From assembly GCF_020037015.1 (NCBI RefSeq), contig NZ_JAIQDE010000007.1, forward strand, positions 307,886 through 359,885: DNA of 52,000 nt. The letters are read 5' to 3'. The position numbers and the translations under genes were made by a program. This stretch comes from Corallococcus sp. AS-1-6. GTDB lineage: Bacteria; Myxococcota; Myxococcia; Myxococcales; Myxococcaceae. Positions within the stretch are counted from its first letter, which is position 1, and every line of letters starts with the position of its first letter. Under the pieces are notes generated by a model. That model was given only the letters and a program-made list of their open reading frames with translations. It was not told the origin of the DNA and did no database searches. Shown one piece after another: positions 25,353 to 36,032 of this stretch.

Positions 25353-25964
25353 GTGGTCTTCCGCCCGCGATCGCCCCGCGCCGTCCCGCCCGGGGAGTCC
25401 TCCGCATCCCAACCGGAGGTGTCCTCGGCCTCCCGTGGGGACGCCGCGGAGTTCCAGGCGCTCATCGCGCGGTGCGCTCCGGCCCTGGAGGAGCGGGCCC
25501 GCATCCTGTGCCGGGGCCGCAACCCGTCGGACGCGAAGGACCTGTTGCAGGAGACCTACGAGCGGGCCTTCCGCGCGTTTCATACGTATGACCGGTCCGC
25601 GCCTCCCATGGCGTGGCTGGCGTCCATCCTCGTTCGACGCTTCCTCGACTGGTGCCGGCACGACCGGCGCCACCCCCAGGAGGAATTCACCGACGCGATG
25701 GGGGACACCCTGGCGGAGGCCGAAGCCGCCCCGGAGACATGGGCGCGCTACACGTTGGACGACGTGTGGCAGGCGGTGGAACAGCTTCCCCCGGAGCTGC
25801 GCGAGGTGGTCCGTATGAAGGACATGGAGCGACAGAGCTACGCGGAGATCGGCCGGCGGCTCGGCATCCCGTCCATGACGGTGGGCACCCGGCTGTTCCG
25901 CGCGCGCAAGAAGCTCAAGGAGCTGCTCCTCGCCCGTGAAGGCACCGCGGGGGGCCCGGCGTGA
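25353..25964 (+). CDS. ECF-type RNA polymerase sigma factor
   Basis: 203 residues from GTG 25353, which has AGGAA seven bases upstream; an earlier in-frame GTG near 25306 is possible. Region 2 runs from EFQALIARC through DAKDLLQETYERAFRAFHTY to RRFLDWCRHDRR, and region 4 from DDVWQAVEQLPPELREVV to YAEIGRRLGIPSMTVGTRL. There is no region 3, as in group 4 (ECF) factors. Its stop overlaps the start of the next gene (ATGA, 25961-25964), which encodes a zinc-finger anti-sigma domain, so that protein is its likely inhibitor. ECF operons usually control themselves, but I cannot identify the promoter. Confidence 0.88.
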   Translation: MVFRPRSPRAVPPGESSASQPEVSSASRGDAAEFQALIARCAPALEERARILCRGRNPSDAKDLLQETYERAFRAFHTYDRSAPPMAWLASILVRRFLDWCRHDRRHPQEEFTDAMGDTLAEAEAAPETWARYTLDDVWQAVEQLPPELREVVRMKDMERQSYAEIGRRLGIPSMTVGTRLFRARKKLKELLLAREGTAGGPA

Positions 25965-28900
25965 CCGCCTCCTGTGAACAGCTCGCCGCCTTCGTGGACG
26001 GGGAGCTTCCGCCCGAAGAGGCCGAGGCGTTCCAGGCCCACCTCGCCACCTGCGCGGAGTGCCAGGTCGGCCTGGAGGATCAGGTGCAGGCGAGCCTGCT
26101 GGTGCAGGCCGCCGCCGAAGCGCGTGCCGGCGCCGGAGAGGCCGCGGGCGCGGGCGCCCGGTCCGCGAGGCCTCCCGGTATGGACGCAGGGCCCGTGGCG
26201 TCCCGAGGCCCGGCGGAGCCGGTGGGTTCGGAAGGCGTCCCCGCTGCCTCGGCGGCGGGGCCGGCGCTGCGGGCCGTCCCTGGCACGGGGAGCCAGTCCA
26301 GGCCGACGCCCGATGCCGGGACGCGCCCTCCGTCCGCTCGCCCTCGCGGCCGCGCGGTGTGGGAGCGCCGCCGTGGGATGGGCTTCGCGGCCGCGGCCGC
26401 CGCGATGGTGCTCGCGGTGCTGCTGGTGGGGCGTCCCTGGCGCTCCACGGAGGCCGAGCGCACGCTGCCCTTCGCGTTGGCCTCGGCGCGCCCGCTGGAG
26501 GGCCGGCTCAGTCATCCGGGCCTCGCGGGCTACCGCGCCACGGGCACGATGCGCGGCGGCGCGGACGGACGGCCGGAGCTGGATTTGCGGGCCCTGTCGG
26601 AGCTGGAGGCGAAGGGCGATCTGCACGGCGTCTCGACCGCCTGGCTCGCGGCCGGGGACTTCGAGCGCGCGGAGCGCATCCTGGAGCGGCTGCCCGCGTC
26701 GCCCGCCGTCCTGGGCGACCTGGCGCTGGCGGCCCTGGGGCGTGCCCAGCCGGAGCGCGCGCTGACGCTCCTGGAGCGGGGCCTGGGGACCGCGCCGGAC
26801 GACGCGCGGCTGCACTGGAACCGGGGCCTCGCGCTCCAGGCGCTCTCGCTGGAGCTGGCCGCCGCGGCGGAGTTCTCCCTCGTGGCGCAGGCGAAGGAGC
26901 CCGGCTGGAGCACCGAAGCCACCGAGCGCGCGGAGGGCCTGCGCAAGGGCGCGCTGGCGCGGCGGGATTCGTGGCAGGCCATGAACGCGGCCGGCATGGC
27001 GCTGGCGCTGGACGGCACGCCGTACCCGGGCTCGATGGCGCGGCGCAACCCGGACCTGGCGCGGCTGTACCTGTACCACGCGCTCCGGGCGGCCCCGTCC
27101 GCGGAGCGCGTGAAGGCGCTGGCCCCGCTGGCCGCGCTGCTGGACGGCGTCACCCGCACCCAGACGGCCAGCGCCTACGTGGCGCGCGTGGCGGCGGCGG
27201 ACTTCAGCAAGCGCGGCCCGCTGGCCGGCACCTACCGGGAGCTGCTCGCCGGCACCCGTTCGCTGGCGGGCGCGGAGGCGGACGCGTTCCTCGCGCGGCT
27301 GCGGCGCTCCGGCGAGCGCGACCTGCTGCTGGGCGCCATCCTGCTGCTCCACCAGGAGGACCGCTTCGTCGACGAGCTGGCGACGCTGGTCCAGCAGTCG
27401 GGTGAGCCCGCCTGGTACGACGCCCCGCTCGCCCGGGGCCGGGCCCACGCGGCGCAGGCCCGGGGCGACCTGGAGACGGCGGAGACGTCCCTCAAGGACG
27501 GGCTGGCGGCGTGCCGGAGCGCGGGCTTCCAGGACCGCTGCGTGGACCTCCAGCGGCACCTGGCGGCGCTCTACAACCGGATGGATCGCCGCCACGAGGC
27601 CGAAGCGCTGGCGCGCTCCGCGCTGGAGGAGGCGTTCCGCACCGACAGTTGGTTCCAGGAGGAGGTGCTCCTGTCCGACCTGGTGACGAGCGCGCGGCTG
27701 AGCCACGCCCCGGCGCTGGCCCGCGCCTACCTGGACGAGTTCGTCCAGCACGCGCCGGAGGACTGCGCGCGCCGGTCGGAGTACCACCACGCCCGGGCGC
27801 TCCTCTTCGTGGAGGACCTGGACGCGAAGCGGGCCCGGCGCGAGGTGCAGGACGCGCTCACCTGCCCCACCGCGCCCACGCTCCTGGAGGTCGCCGTCGC
27901 GGGAGACCTGCTGCGGCTGGAGGGCGCCACGGTGCCGGGCCGCGAGCTGGACCGCGTGCGCGAGCGCATCCGCGTGCTGCGCGAGGACCCGTCGCTGACG
28001 GTCGGCGAGCGGCTGCTCGTGGACCACATCGAAGGGCGCATCCTCATCGAGCGCGACCGCGAGGCGGGCCAGAGGCTCCTGCGCGGCGTCATCACCGGCT
28101 CGGCGCTCCACCGCTCCACGGACATCGAGGCGCGCAAGGCCTGGGCCCACAGCCACCACGTGCTGGTGATGGACGCGGGCCGGTCCAGCGAGTGGGGCCC
28201 CGCGGTGGACCTGCTCGCCCAGGAGGTGGACCGCACCGCGCCCACGTCGTGCCTGCTGGCGCTGGCCGGACAGGACGAACGGATGCTCTTCATCGCCCGG
28301 GGGCCCACCGGCGCGAGTGACGGGGTGTACCTGCACGCCCTCAAGCAGCCCCTGCGAGAGAAGGTGCCCGCGGTGCCCGAGCGGCTGCTGCAGGTGCTCG
28401 CCGGCTGCGACGTGGTGAGGGTGCTCGCGGAGCCCATCCTCCTGGGACGCCCGGGGCTGCTGCCGGGGGAGCGCGCGTGGAGCTACCTGGCTCCGGGCGG
28501 CCACCGCGTGGACGCTCCGGCCCCGGCACCCGTCCCGAAGCGGCTGGTGGTGTCGGACGTGGAGCCGCCCGCGGCGCTGGGGCTGCCGCGCCTGATGCCG
28601 TGGAAGGGCATGACGGGGCCGGGGGACGTCCACCTGCGGGGCCGCGCGGCCACGCCGGAGGCGGTGCTCGCGGAGATGGAGGACGCCACGGAGGTGGAGC
28701 TGCACACGCACGGCCTCGCCGGCACCGTGTCCGACGCGGCCTTCCTGGCGCTGTCCCCGGACGCGGCCGGCCGCTACGCGCTCACCGCGGAGGAGCTGGA
28801 GGGGCACACGCTCCGGGGCGCCCCGGTGGTGATGCTGGCCGCCTGTGACGCGAACGTGGGCGCGTGGCGCTACCACGCGGTGTCCAGCCTGCCGTCCGCG

Positions 28901-29098
28901 CTCATCCAGGCGGGCGCGCGCGCCGTGGTCGCGCCGTCCACGGAGGTGCCGGACGTGGAGGCCGGGGCCTTCTTCCAGGCGCTGGTGGACTCGCTGCGGC
29001 GCGGCACCCCGCCGGCCCGGGCGCTCCGGGACACCCGCGCGCGGTGGCTCCAGCAGGGCAGCGCCCGGTGGGTCCAGGACCTGGTCGCGTTCGAGTAG
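25961..29098 (+). CDS. zinc-finger anti-sigma / TM / TPR / CHAT-protease fusion
   Basis: 1045 residues. The N-terminus is an anti-sigma zinc finger: Cys5 and the HxxxCxxC motif His27/Cys31/Cys34. A Pro/Ala/Gly linker leads to one transmembrane helix (~141-157), so the zinc finger faces the cytoplasm and the rest lies outside the inner membrane. Residues ~200-700 are Ala/Leu/Arg-rich helical repeats of TPR type. The C-terminus (~780-1045) is a CHAT domain: VELHTHG with His917 and VVMLAACDAN with Cys962 give the caspase-like dyad, followed by GARAVVAPSTEVPD. The reading is that the exported sensor-protease controls release of the overlapping ECF sigma factor. Catalysis is inferred from motifs only. 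Confidence 0.85.
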   Translation: MTASCEQLAAFVDGELPPEEAEAFQAHLATCAECQVGLEDQVQASLLVQAAAEARAGAGEAAGAGARSARPPGMDAGPVASRGPAEPVGSEGVPAASAAGPALRAVPGTGSQSRPTPDAGTRPPSARPRGRAVWERRRGMGFAAAAAAMVLAVLLVGRPWRSTEAERTLPFALASARPLEGRLSHPGLAGYRATGTMRGGADGRPELDLRALSELEAKGDLHGVSTAWLAAGDFERAERILERLPASPAVLGDLALAALGRAQPERALTLLERGLGTAPDDARLHWNRGLALQALSLELAAAAEFSLVAQAKEPGWSTEATERAEGLRKGALARRDSWQAMNAAGMALALDGTPYPGSMARRNPDLARLYLYHALRAAPSAERVKALAPLAALLDGVTRTQTASAYVARVAAADFSKRGPLAGTYRELLAGTRSLAGAEADAFLARLRRSGERDLLLGAILLLHQEDRFVDELATLVQQSGEPAWYDAPLARGRAHAAQARGDLETAETSLKDGLAACRSAGFQDRCVDLQRHLAALYNRMDRRHEAEALARSALEEAFRTDSWFQEEVLLSDLVTSARLSHAPALARAYLDEFVQHAPEDCARRSEYHHARALLFVEDLDAKRARREVQDALTCPTAPTLLEVAVAGDLLRLEGATVPGRELDRVRERIRVLREDPSLTVGERLLVDHIEGRILIERDREAGQRLLRGVITGSALHRSTDIEARKAWAHSHHVLVMDAGRSSEWGPAVDLLAQEVDRTAPTSCLLALAGQDERMLFIARGPTGASDGVYLHALKQPLREKVPAVPERLLQVLAGCDVVRVLAEPILLGRPGLLPGERAWSYLAPGGHRVDAPAPAPVPKRLVVSDVEPPAALGLPRLMPWKGMTGPGDVHLRGRAATPEAVLAEMEDATEVELHTHGLAGTVSDAAFLALSPDAAGRYALTAEELEGHTLRGAPVVMLAACDANVGAWRYHAVSSLPSALIQAGARAVVAPSTEVPDVEAGAFFQALVDSLRRGTPPARALRDTRARWLQQGSARWVQDLVAFE

Positions 29099-29148
29099 GC
29101 TCCCGGCGAATATCCGCGCGACCGCGCGTAGATGAACCGGGAGGAATC

Positions 29149-29664
29149 ATGATCACGCGTTGGAAGTCCGCAGTGGGAAGGATGGCCGTGGGGTTCGCCG
29201 CGCTGTCGGCCGCGCAGGCCGGTGCCCAGCAGGTGAAGACCCAGAACCCCCCGGTGAAGGTCTCTCCGGCGGCGAGGCCCATCTCGAGCCCGGCGACGGC
29301 GAAGGCCACCGGGTCCGTGGACGTGGCGGTGGACGAGGGCGCCAAGGGCACCCGCCTGTACCGGTACGACCGGGGCAGCGGGAAGCTCACGCTGGTGAAG
29401 CAGCTCACCCAGAAGGAGGCGGCCCGCAGCACCTCCGGCTTCAAGGCGCTGTCCGCCGTGGAGGCCGGTGGCGGCACGTCCCTGGTGGATCCGGACCGCG
29501 GCGGCGCCGTCGCCCCCGAAGGCAAGCCCCCCAAGGGCGGCCCTCCGGGCGGACATGATCCGGACCCGCTCACCCAGACGGACCTGGCCAACATCCACCG
29601 CGAGCTGGGCAACCTGAAGCTGAACAAGTCCCAGGTGAAGATCGCCACGCAGGCCCAGCGGTAA
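29149..29664 (+). CDS. exported hypothetical protein, third gene of the sigma/CHAT operon
   Basis: 171 residues from ATG 29149 with GGGAGGA just upstream. A signal peptide (RMAVGFAALSAAQAGA) probably cleaves before QQVK. The mature part has a Pro/Ala/Thr linker, a central TRLYRYDRGSGKLTLVKQLT segment, a Gly/Pro/Lys-rich stretch (EGKPPKGGPPGGHDPDP) and a polar helical C-terminus. No family is recognised. It follows the CHAT gene by 50 bases in the same direction and is predicted to reach the same compartment as the CHAT domain, so it may be that protease's substrate or ligand. That link is inference. Confidence 0.7.
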   Translation: MITRWKSAVGRMAVGFAALSAAQAGAQQVKTQNPPVKVSPAARPISSPATAKATGSVDVAVDEGAKGTRLYRYDRGSGKLTLVKQLTQKEAARSTSGFKALSAVEAGGGTSLVDPDRGGAVAPEGKPPKGGPPGGHDPDPLTQTDLANIHRELGNLKLNKSQVKIATQAQR

Positions 29665-29975
29665 TCCCAGCTTCTCAGCGGACGAAACGGACGGCCGTGG
29701 CGCCGGGGTGGGGGCACGTCGCCTCACCCCGGAGGGCCACGGCCTTCACGTTCCTGGATGGATGCCGGCCCACGCGTTCAACCCCAGACGCCTGGAGTGT
29801 CCGCCCTGACCTCGCTCCCGTGTTTCCCGCACCTCTCGCGCCTTGCCACACGTACAACGTGCTCACACTTTTCGTGCGTGAGGGGGCGCAGCTCGCCCGT
29901 TTGTCTTTGACGCCCTCCCTGTCCAAACGTTCGTGGGGCCGGCCGGAGCGCCCGCGACAGCAGGAGGTTGCACAC
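29665..29975. other. 311-base intergenic region
   Basis: Between the exported protein of the CHAT operon and the NGL-repeat lipoprotein. The frame upstream of 29976 stays open, but its translation has no protein character and the ribosome site is at 29962. An inverted repeat CACGT-ACA-ACGTG (29849-29861) lies about 115 bases before the lipoprotein start, in a less GC-rich patch that probably holds the promoter. I see no RNA gene. Confidence 0.55.
29849..29861. promoter_or_regulatory. CACGT-ACA-ACGTG inverted repeat
   Basis: Perfect five-base arms with a three-base spacer, upstream of the NGL-repeat lipoprotein gene. It could be a regulator site, but chance cannot be excluded. Confidence 0.22.
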
Positions 29976-30929
29976 ATGGGGAACGTGGAGAACGGGCGTC
30001 GTCGTGGCGCGGGAGTGCTCTCCCGGTGGGCGTGGGGGTTGGCGGTGGCCGTCGTGGGCGCGGGCTGTGACCCGGGGGCCCGGGAGCATGCGCCAGCGGA
30101 TCCGCCAGGCACGCAGGAGCAGGCGGCCCTCAGCTACAACAGCCTTTCGTACAACGGGCTGTCGTTCAACGGCTTGTCGTTCAACGGCCTGTCCTTCAAC
30201 GGGCTGTCGTTCAATGGCTTGTCATCCGCCGACTTCGCCGCGTGGTACGCGGCGGAGCCGGAGCTCGCGGACGAGGTCATGCGCTACGTCGTGCGCTGCG
30301 CCGTGCCTCAAGGGCAGACGCGCACGTTCAAGGACCCGCAGACGAACACGGTGCATACGTGGACGGGGCTGTTGGGCCTGGCGCCGGGCTGGGCGGGGGG
30401 CGCGCCCGCGACGGAGGCCGAACAGCAGATCGTCTCCGCGTGCCTCGCGGCGCACAGCAATCCCTTTGGCGTGAGCGTGCCCATCTCCGTGCTGGGGCGG
30501 AACGGGCAGGGGGCGGCCATCCCCGCCTCGGACGGGGAGCTGGCCGCCTTCGGCCGGCCGGAGTCGTGCTTCTTCGGCAACGTCTTCAAGGGGCAGGGGC
30601 TCTACGCGGGCAGCCAGAACCCGCCCCTGGACGCGACCCAGAGCACCACGCGCGCGTGCGCGGTGGTGGATGGCTCCGGGATGCCCCGCATGACGTGCGC
30701 GCCGCTCGTCTACGTGGGGAGCTGCTCGTCCGTGTGCACGCAGACGGGCGCGGCGGGCCCGTCCTTCGCGAGCTGCACGGTGGGCGGGGTGAGCTTCCAG
30801 CCGCTCACCACGCGCGTGCGCGCCGCGGACCTGGCGGTGTGCGGCGACGGCGTCTGCCAGGTGACGGAGTCCTGCGGCGCGTCCAACACCTACGACGCGT
30901 GCGCGGCGGACTGCGGCGCCTGTCCGTGA
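29976..30929 (+). CDS. lipoprotein with tandem S-[YF]-N-G-L repeats and Cys-rich tail
   Basis: 317 residues; ATG 29976 has AGGAGG eight bases upstream. The signal peptide ends in VVGAGC (lipobox). From about residue 50 there are six consecutive five-residue units of the form S-[YF]-N-[SG]-L, then a globular domain with paired Cys residues (CAVVDGSG..., CSSVC). The C-terminus CGDGVCQVTESC...CAADCGACP resembles the short Cys-rich CGDGxC repeats of myxobacterial surface proteins. It is predicted to be exposed at the outer membrane. Molecular function is unknown. Similar NGLS repeats recur in myxobacterial lipoproteins, as I recall. Confidence 0.72.
   Translation: MGNVENGRRRGAGVLSRWAWGLAVAVVGAGCDPGAREHAPADPPGTQEQAALSYNSLSYNGLSFNGLSFNGLSFNGLSFNGLSSADFAAWYAAEPELADEVMRYVVRCAVPQGQTRTFKDPQTNTVHTWTGLLGLAPGWAGGAPATEAEQQIVSACLAAHSNPFGVSVPISVLGRNGQGAAIPASDGELAAFGRPESCFFGNVFKGQGLYAGSQNPPLDATQSTTRACAVVDGSGMPRMTCAPLVYVGSCSSVCTQTGAAGPSFASCTVGGVSFQPLTTRVRAADLAVCGDGVCQVTESCGASNTYDACAADCGACP
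30120..30228 (+). repeat. tandem 15-base repeats encoding S-[YF]-N-G-L
   Basis: About six in-frame 15-base units, e.g. TCGTTCAACGGCTTG, with synonymous third-base changes and TAC/TTC alternation. The protein pattern is kept while the DNA drifts, which points to selection on the peptide. Because the units are in frame, slippage would change repeat number without breaking the gene. Confidence 0.8.
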
Positions 30930-30946
30930 GGTGAGGGCGGCGGCCT

Positions 30947-31477
30947 TCAGCCGGAGTGGGAGCCCAGGCCGGAGGCCGCGCCCGCGCGCAGCCGCTCATG
31001 CAGCGCGTCCGTGAGCAGGTACCAGAACTGGACGTTGCCGAAGCTGAGGATGTCGCCGCCCCGCAGCGGCACCTCGCGCTGCCCGATGGTGCTGGCGTTG
31101 ACGAAGGTGCCGTTGGTGGAGCCCAGGTCGCGCACGGTGCAGCGGCCCGCCGCGCGGCTCCACTTGAGCTCCGCGTGCTGCTTGGACACGGACGCGTCGT
31201 CCAGCACCAGCTCGCAGTCCAGCCTCCGGCCAATGCGCAGCACCTCCGAGTCCTTGAGGGTGGGCAGGGTGGCGACGAGCAGGTCGTCGAACTCGAAGAG
31301 CAGGGCGAGCATGCCCTGTTCGACGTCGCCGGGGTCCGCCATGCGGGTGGGCGCGAGCGCGGCGGCGGACAGCTCCGACGGCGGACGCTGCACCAGCGCG
31401 AAGGGACCCAGTTGATGCTGGAAGGCGCCCACGGGCAGGGCGGAGGCGAGCGAGCGCAATTCCTGGACGGACAGCAC
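30947..31477 (-). CDS. FHA domain protein
   Basis: 176 residues from GTG 31477. The first ~75 residues are an uncharacterised helical region (LSVQELRSLASALPVGAF). The FHA domain occupies ~85-160 with LRIGRRLDCELVLDD, SVSKQHAEL and RDLGSTNGTFVN, the Gly/Ser/His/Asn residues that bind phosphothreonine. The C-terminal tail is short and has no enzyme domain. It probably docks on proteins phosphorylated by the Ser/Thr kinases that are plentiful in myxobacteria. No kinase gene is adjacent. It is divergent from greA. Confidence 0.82.
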   Translation of the reverse strand: MLSVQELRSLASALPVGAFQHQLGPFALVQRPPSELSAAALAPTRMADPGDVEQGMLALLFEFDDLLVATLPTLKDSEVLRIGRRLDCELVLDDASVSKQHAELKWSRAAGRCTVRDLGSTNGTFVNASTIGQREVPLRGGDILSFGNVQFWYLLTDALHERLRAGAASGLGSHSG

Positions 31478-31545
31478 GGGGGGCAGCCTAACGGGTCGGC
31501 CGTCGGGCGCCCAGCCACTACCGGACGTTGAACGTACGGCTTTCG

Positions 31546-31575
31546 TTGACCGGCCAGTCACTCGTTCCCTACATT
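31546..31575 (+). promoter_or_regulatory. sigma-70-like promoter for greA
   Basis: TTGACC (31546-31551) and TACATT (31570-31575) are separated by 18 bases and lie about 85 bases before the greA start. The -35 matches consensus at five of six positions, which is unusual in this GC-rich DNA. Confidence 0.5.
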
Positions 31576-31660
31576 GAGCGTTTCGAGTCGCGGGCCGGGT
31601 TCCAGGAGGGAACGCCGGACCTCCGATGCGCAGCCAGGTGACGGAAGGAGCGGTGGTTCG

Positions 31661-32173
31661 ATGAGCGGGAGCGACAACATCCCGATGACCCCCCACGGTT
31701 TGCAGAAGCTCAAGGACGAGCTGAAGCAGCTCCAGACCGTGGAGCGGGGCAAGATTTCGCGTGAGATCGAGGTCGCCCGTGCGCACGGCGACCTGCGCGA
31801 GAACGCGGAGTACCACGCGGCCAAGGAGAAGCAGTCGCACATCGAGGGGCGCATCCTGACCCTCGGGGATTGGATCGCTCGCGCGGAGGTCATCGACCCG
31901 GCGAAGCTGGGCGGCGACAAGGTCGTCTTCGGCGCCACCGTGGAGCTGGTGGACACGGAGAACGACAAGTCCATCAGCTACCGGCTGGTGGGTGAGACGG
32001 AGGCCGACCTGAAGAAACGGTGGATCGCCGTGACCTCGCCGGTGGCGCGCGCGCTCATCGGCAAGAAGGTGGGCGACATCGCCACGGTGCAGAGCCCCGG
32101 CGGCGTGCGCGAGCTGGAGGTCGTCTCCATCAGCTTCGAGGATCCGCAGGAAGAGCCCGCCAGCGCGAGCTGA
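31661..32173 (+). CDS. greA: transcription elongation factor GreA
   Basis: 170 residues; ATG 31661 follows GAAGGAG. The N-terminal coiled coil has MTPHGLQKLKDELKQLQ and ARAHGDLRENAEYHAAKEKQ, with the acidic tip residues (Asp/Glu in GDLRENAEY) that reach into RNA polymerase and trigger cleavage of backtracked RNA. The C-terminal FKBP-like domain has FGATVELVDTE and SPVARALIGKKVGD. The length is normal, with a short acidic/Ala tail. It restarts stalled elongation complexes. recG follows after about 110 bases in the same direction. Confidence 0.95.
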   Translation: MSGSDNIPMTPHGLQKLKDELKQLQTVERGKISREIEVARAHGDLRENAEYHAAKEKQSHIEGRILTLGDWIARAEVIDPAKLGGDKVVFGATVELVDTENDKSISYRLVGETEADLKKRWIAVTSPVARALIGKKVGDIATVQSPGGVRELEVVSISFEDPQEEPASAS

Positions 32174-32285
32174 AGCCCGGCTGGCTGGATGTCCCTCGGG
32201 GGGGCGGGCACAAGGCTCGCTCCCCCGGTTTCGTTTTCCCCGCGGCGTCAGGAGCGCTTCGTAGGATGGAGGCTGGAAATCCCGC

Positions 32286-35204
<2,919 letters not shown>

Positions 35205-35295
35205 GCCCGAGGAGGCCCGCGCCCGAGCCCCGGATTGTCCCCGACTGTCGCCGTGCTTACGTTCCCCGCCGGAGGACCGGAGGGGGACAGCCACG

Positions 35296-35931
35296 ATGGG
35301 AGACTGGGGCCGAGCGGAGTATCTGGCGCGGCAGGGCATCCGGGATCGGCGGGTGCTCGCGGCGATCGCCAACCTGAGCCGTGCGGACTTCGTGCCCGAG
35401 GGGATGCGGGACGCGGCCCATCAGGACGTGCCGCTGCCCATCGGCCACGGGCAGACCATCAGCCAACCCTACGTGGTGGCCCTGATGACGGAGGCCCTGC
35501 GGCTGCGCGGGGGGGAGCGCGTGCTGGAGATCGGCACGGGCTCCGGCTACCAGACCGCGGTGCTGGCGCAACTGGCCCGTGAGGTCTTCACGGTGGAGAT
35601 CATCCCGGAGCTGGCCCGGCCCGCCCGGCGGCTCCTCCACCGGCTGGGCTTCACCCACGTGTTCTACCGAGAGGGTAACGGCTCCCAGGGCTGGGCCCGG
35701 GCCGCGCCCTTCGACGCCATCATCGCCACCGCCGCGCCGGAGGACGTCCCCCGGGAGCTCCTGCGCCAGCTTCGGCCCGGGGGGCGGATGGTCATCCCCG
35801 TGGGCTCCGTGAACGACAACCAGGAGCTGCTGCGCATCCGCCGTGGACAGCCGGGGATGCTGCCCCGGGTGGAGCGCCTGCTGCCGGTGCGCTTCGTGCC
35901 CATGACGGGCCTGGGCTCCGCTGCGGTTTGA
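35296..35931 (+). CDS. pcm: protein-L-isoaspartate O-methyltransferase family protein
   Basis: 211 residues from ATG 35296, with GGAGGGGGA about ten bases upstream. DFVPEGMRDAAHQDVPLPIGHGQTISQP is split over the family's conserved entry block, and VLEIGTGSGYQTAVLA is the SAM-binding motif I. VEIIPELA and FDAIIATAAPEDVP are motifs post-I and II. The enzyme methylates isoaspartyl residues in aged proteins as the first step of repair. It is in the cytosol. It follows recG by 91 bases and precedes the zinc-ribbon gene by about 100 bases on the same strand. Confidence 0.92.
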   Translation: MGDWGRAEYLARQGIRDRRVLAAIANLSRADFVPEGMRDAAHQDVPLPIGHGQTISQPYVVALMTEALRLRGGERVLEIGTGSGYQTAVLAQLAREVFTVEIIPELARPARRLLHRLGFTHVFYREGNGSQGWARAAPFDAIIATAAPEDVPRELLRQLRPGGRMVIPVGSVNDNQELLRIRRGQPGMLPRVERLLPVRFVPMTGLGSAAV

Positions 35932-36032
35932 GCGGCACCCGGCGGGTCCGACAGGCCGCGCGCCTGCACGCCCACTCCCCGCGTCCCGAGGTCGCGTTGC
36001 CGAGCGGAGAGGGGACCGGTAACGTCCCGCCC

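Noticed and set aside
25838..28876. 1012-codon open frame on the minus strand opposite the anti-sigma/CHAT gene
   Set aside because: It is antisense to a gene with clear domains, and its translation is dominated by Arg, Gln, Gly and His, the usual product of reading GC-rich DNA backwards. No domain is recognisable.
29697..29975. N-terminal extension of the NGL-repeat lipoprotein from 29697
   Set aside because: The extension has no protein character and would bury the lipoprotein signal. AGGAGG at 29962 points to ATG 29976.
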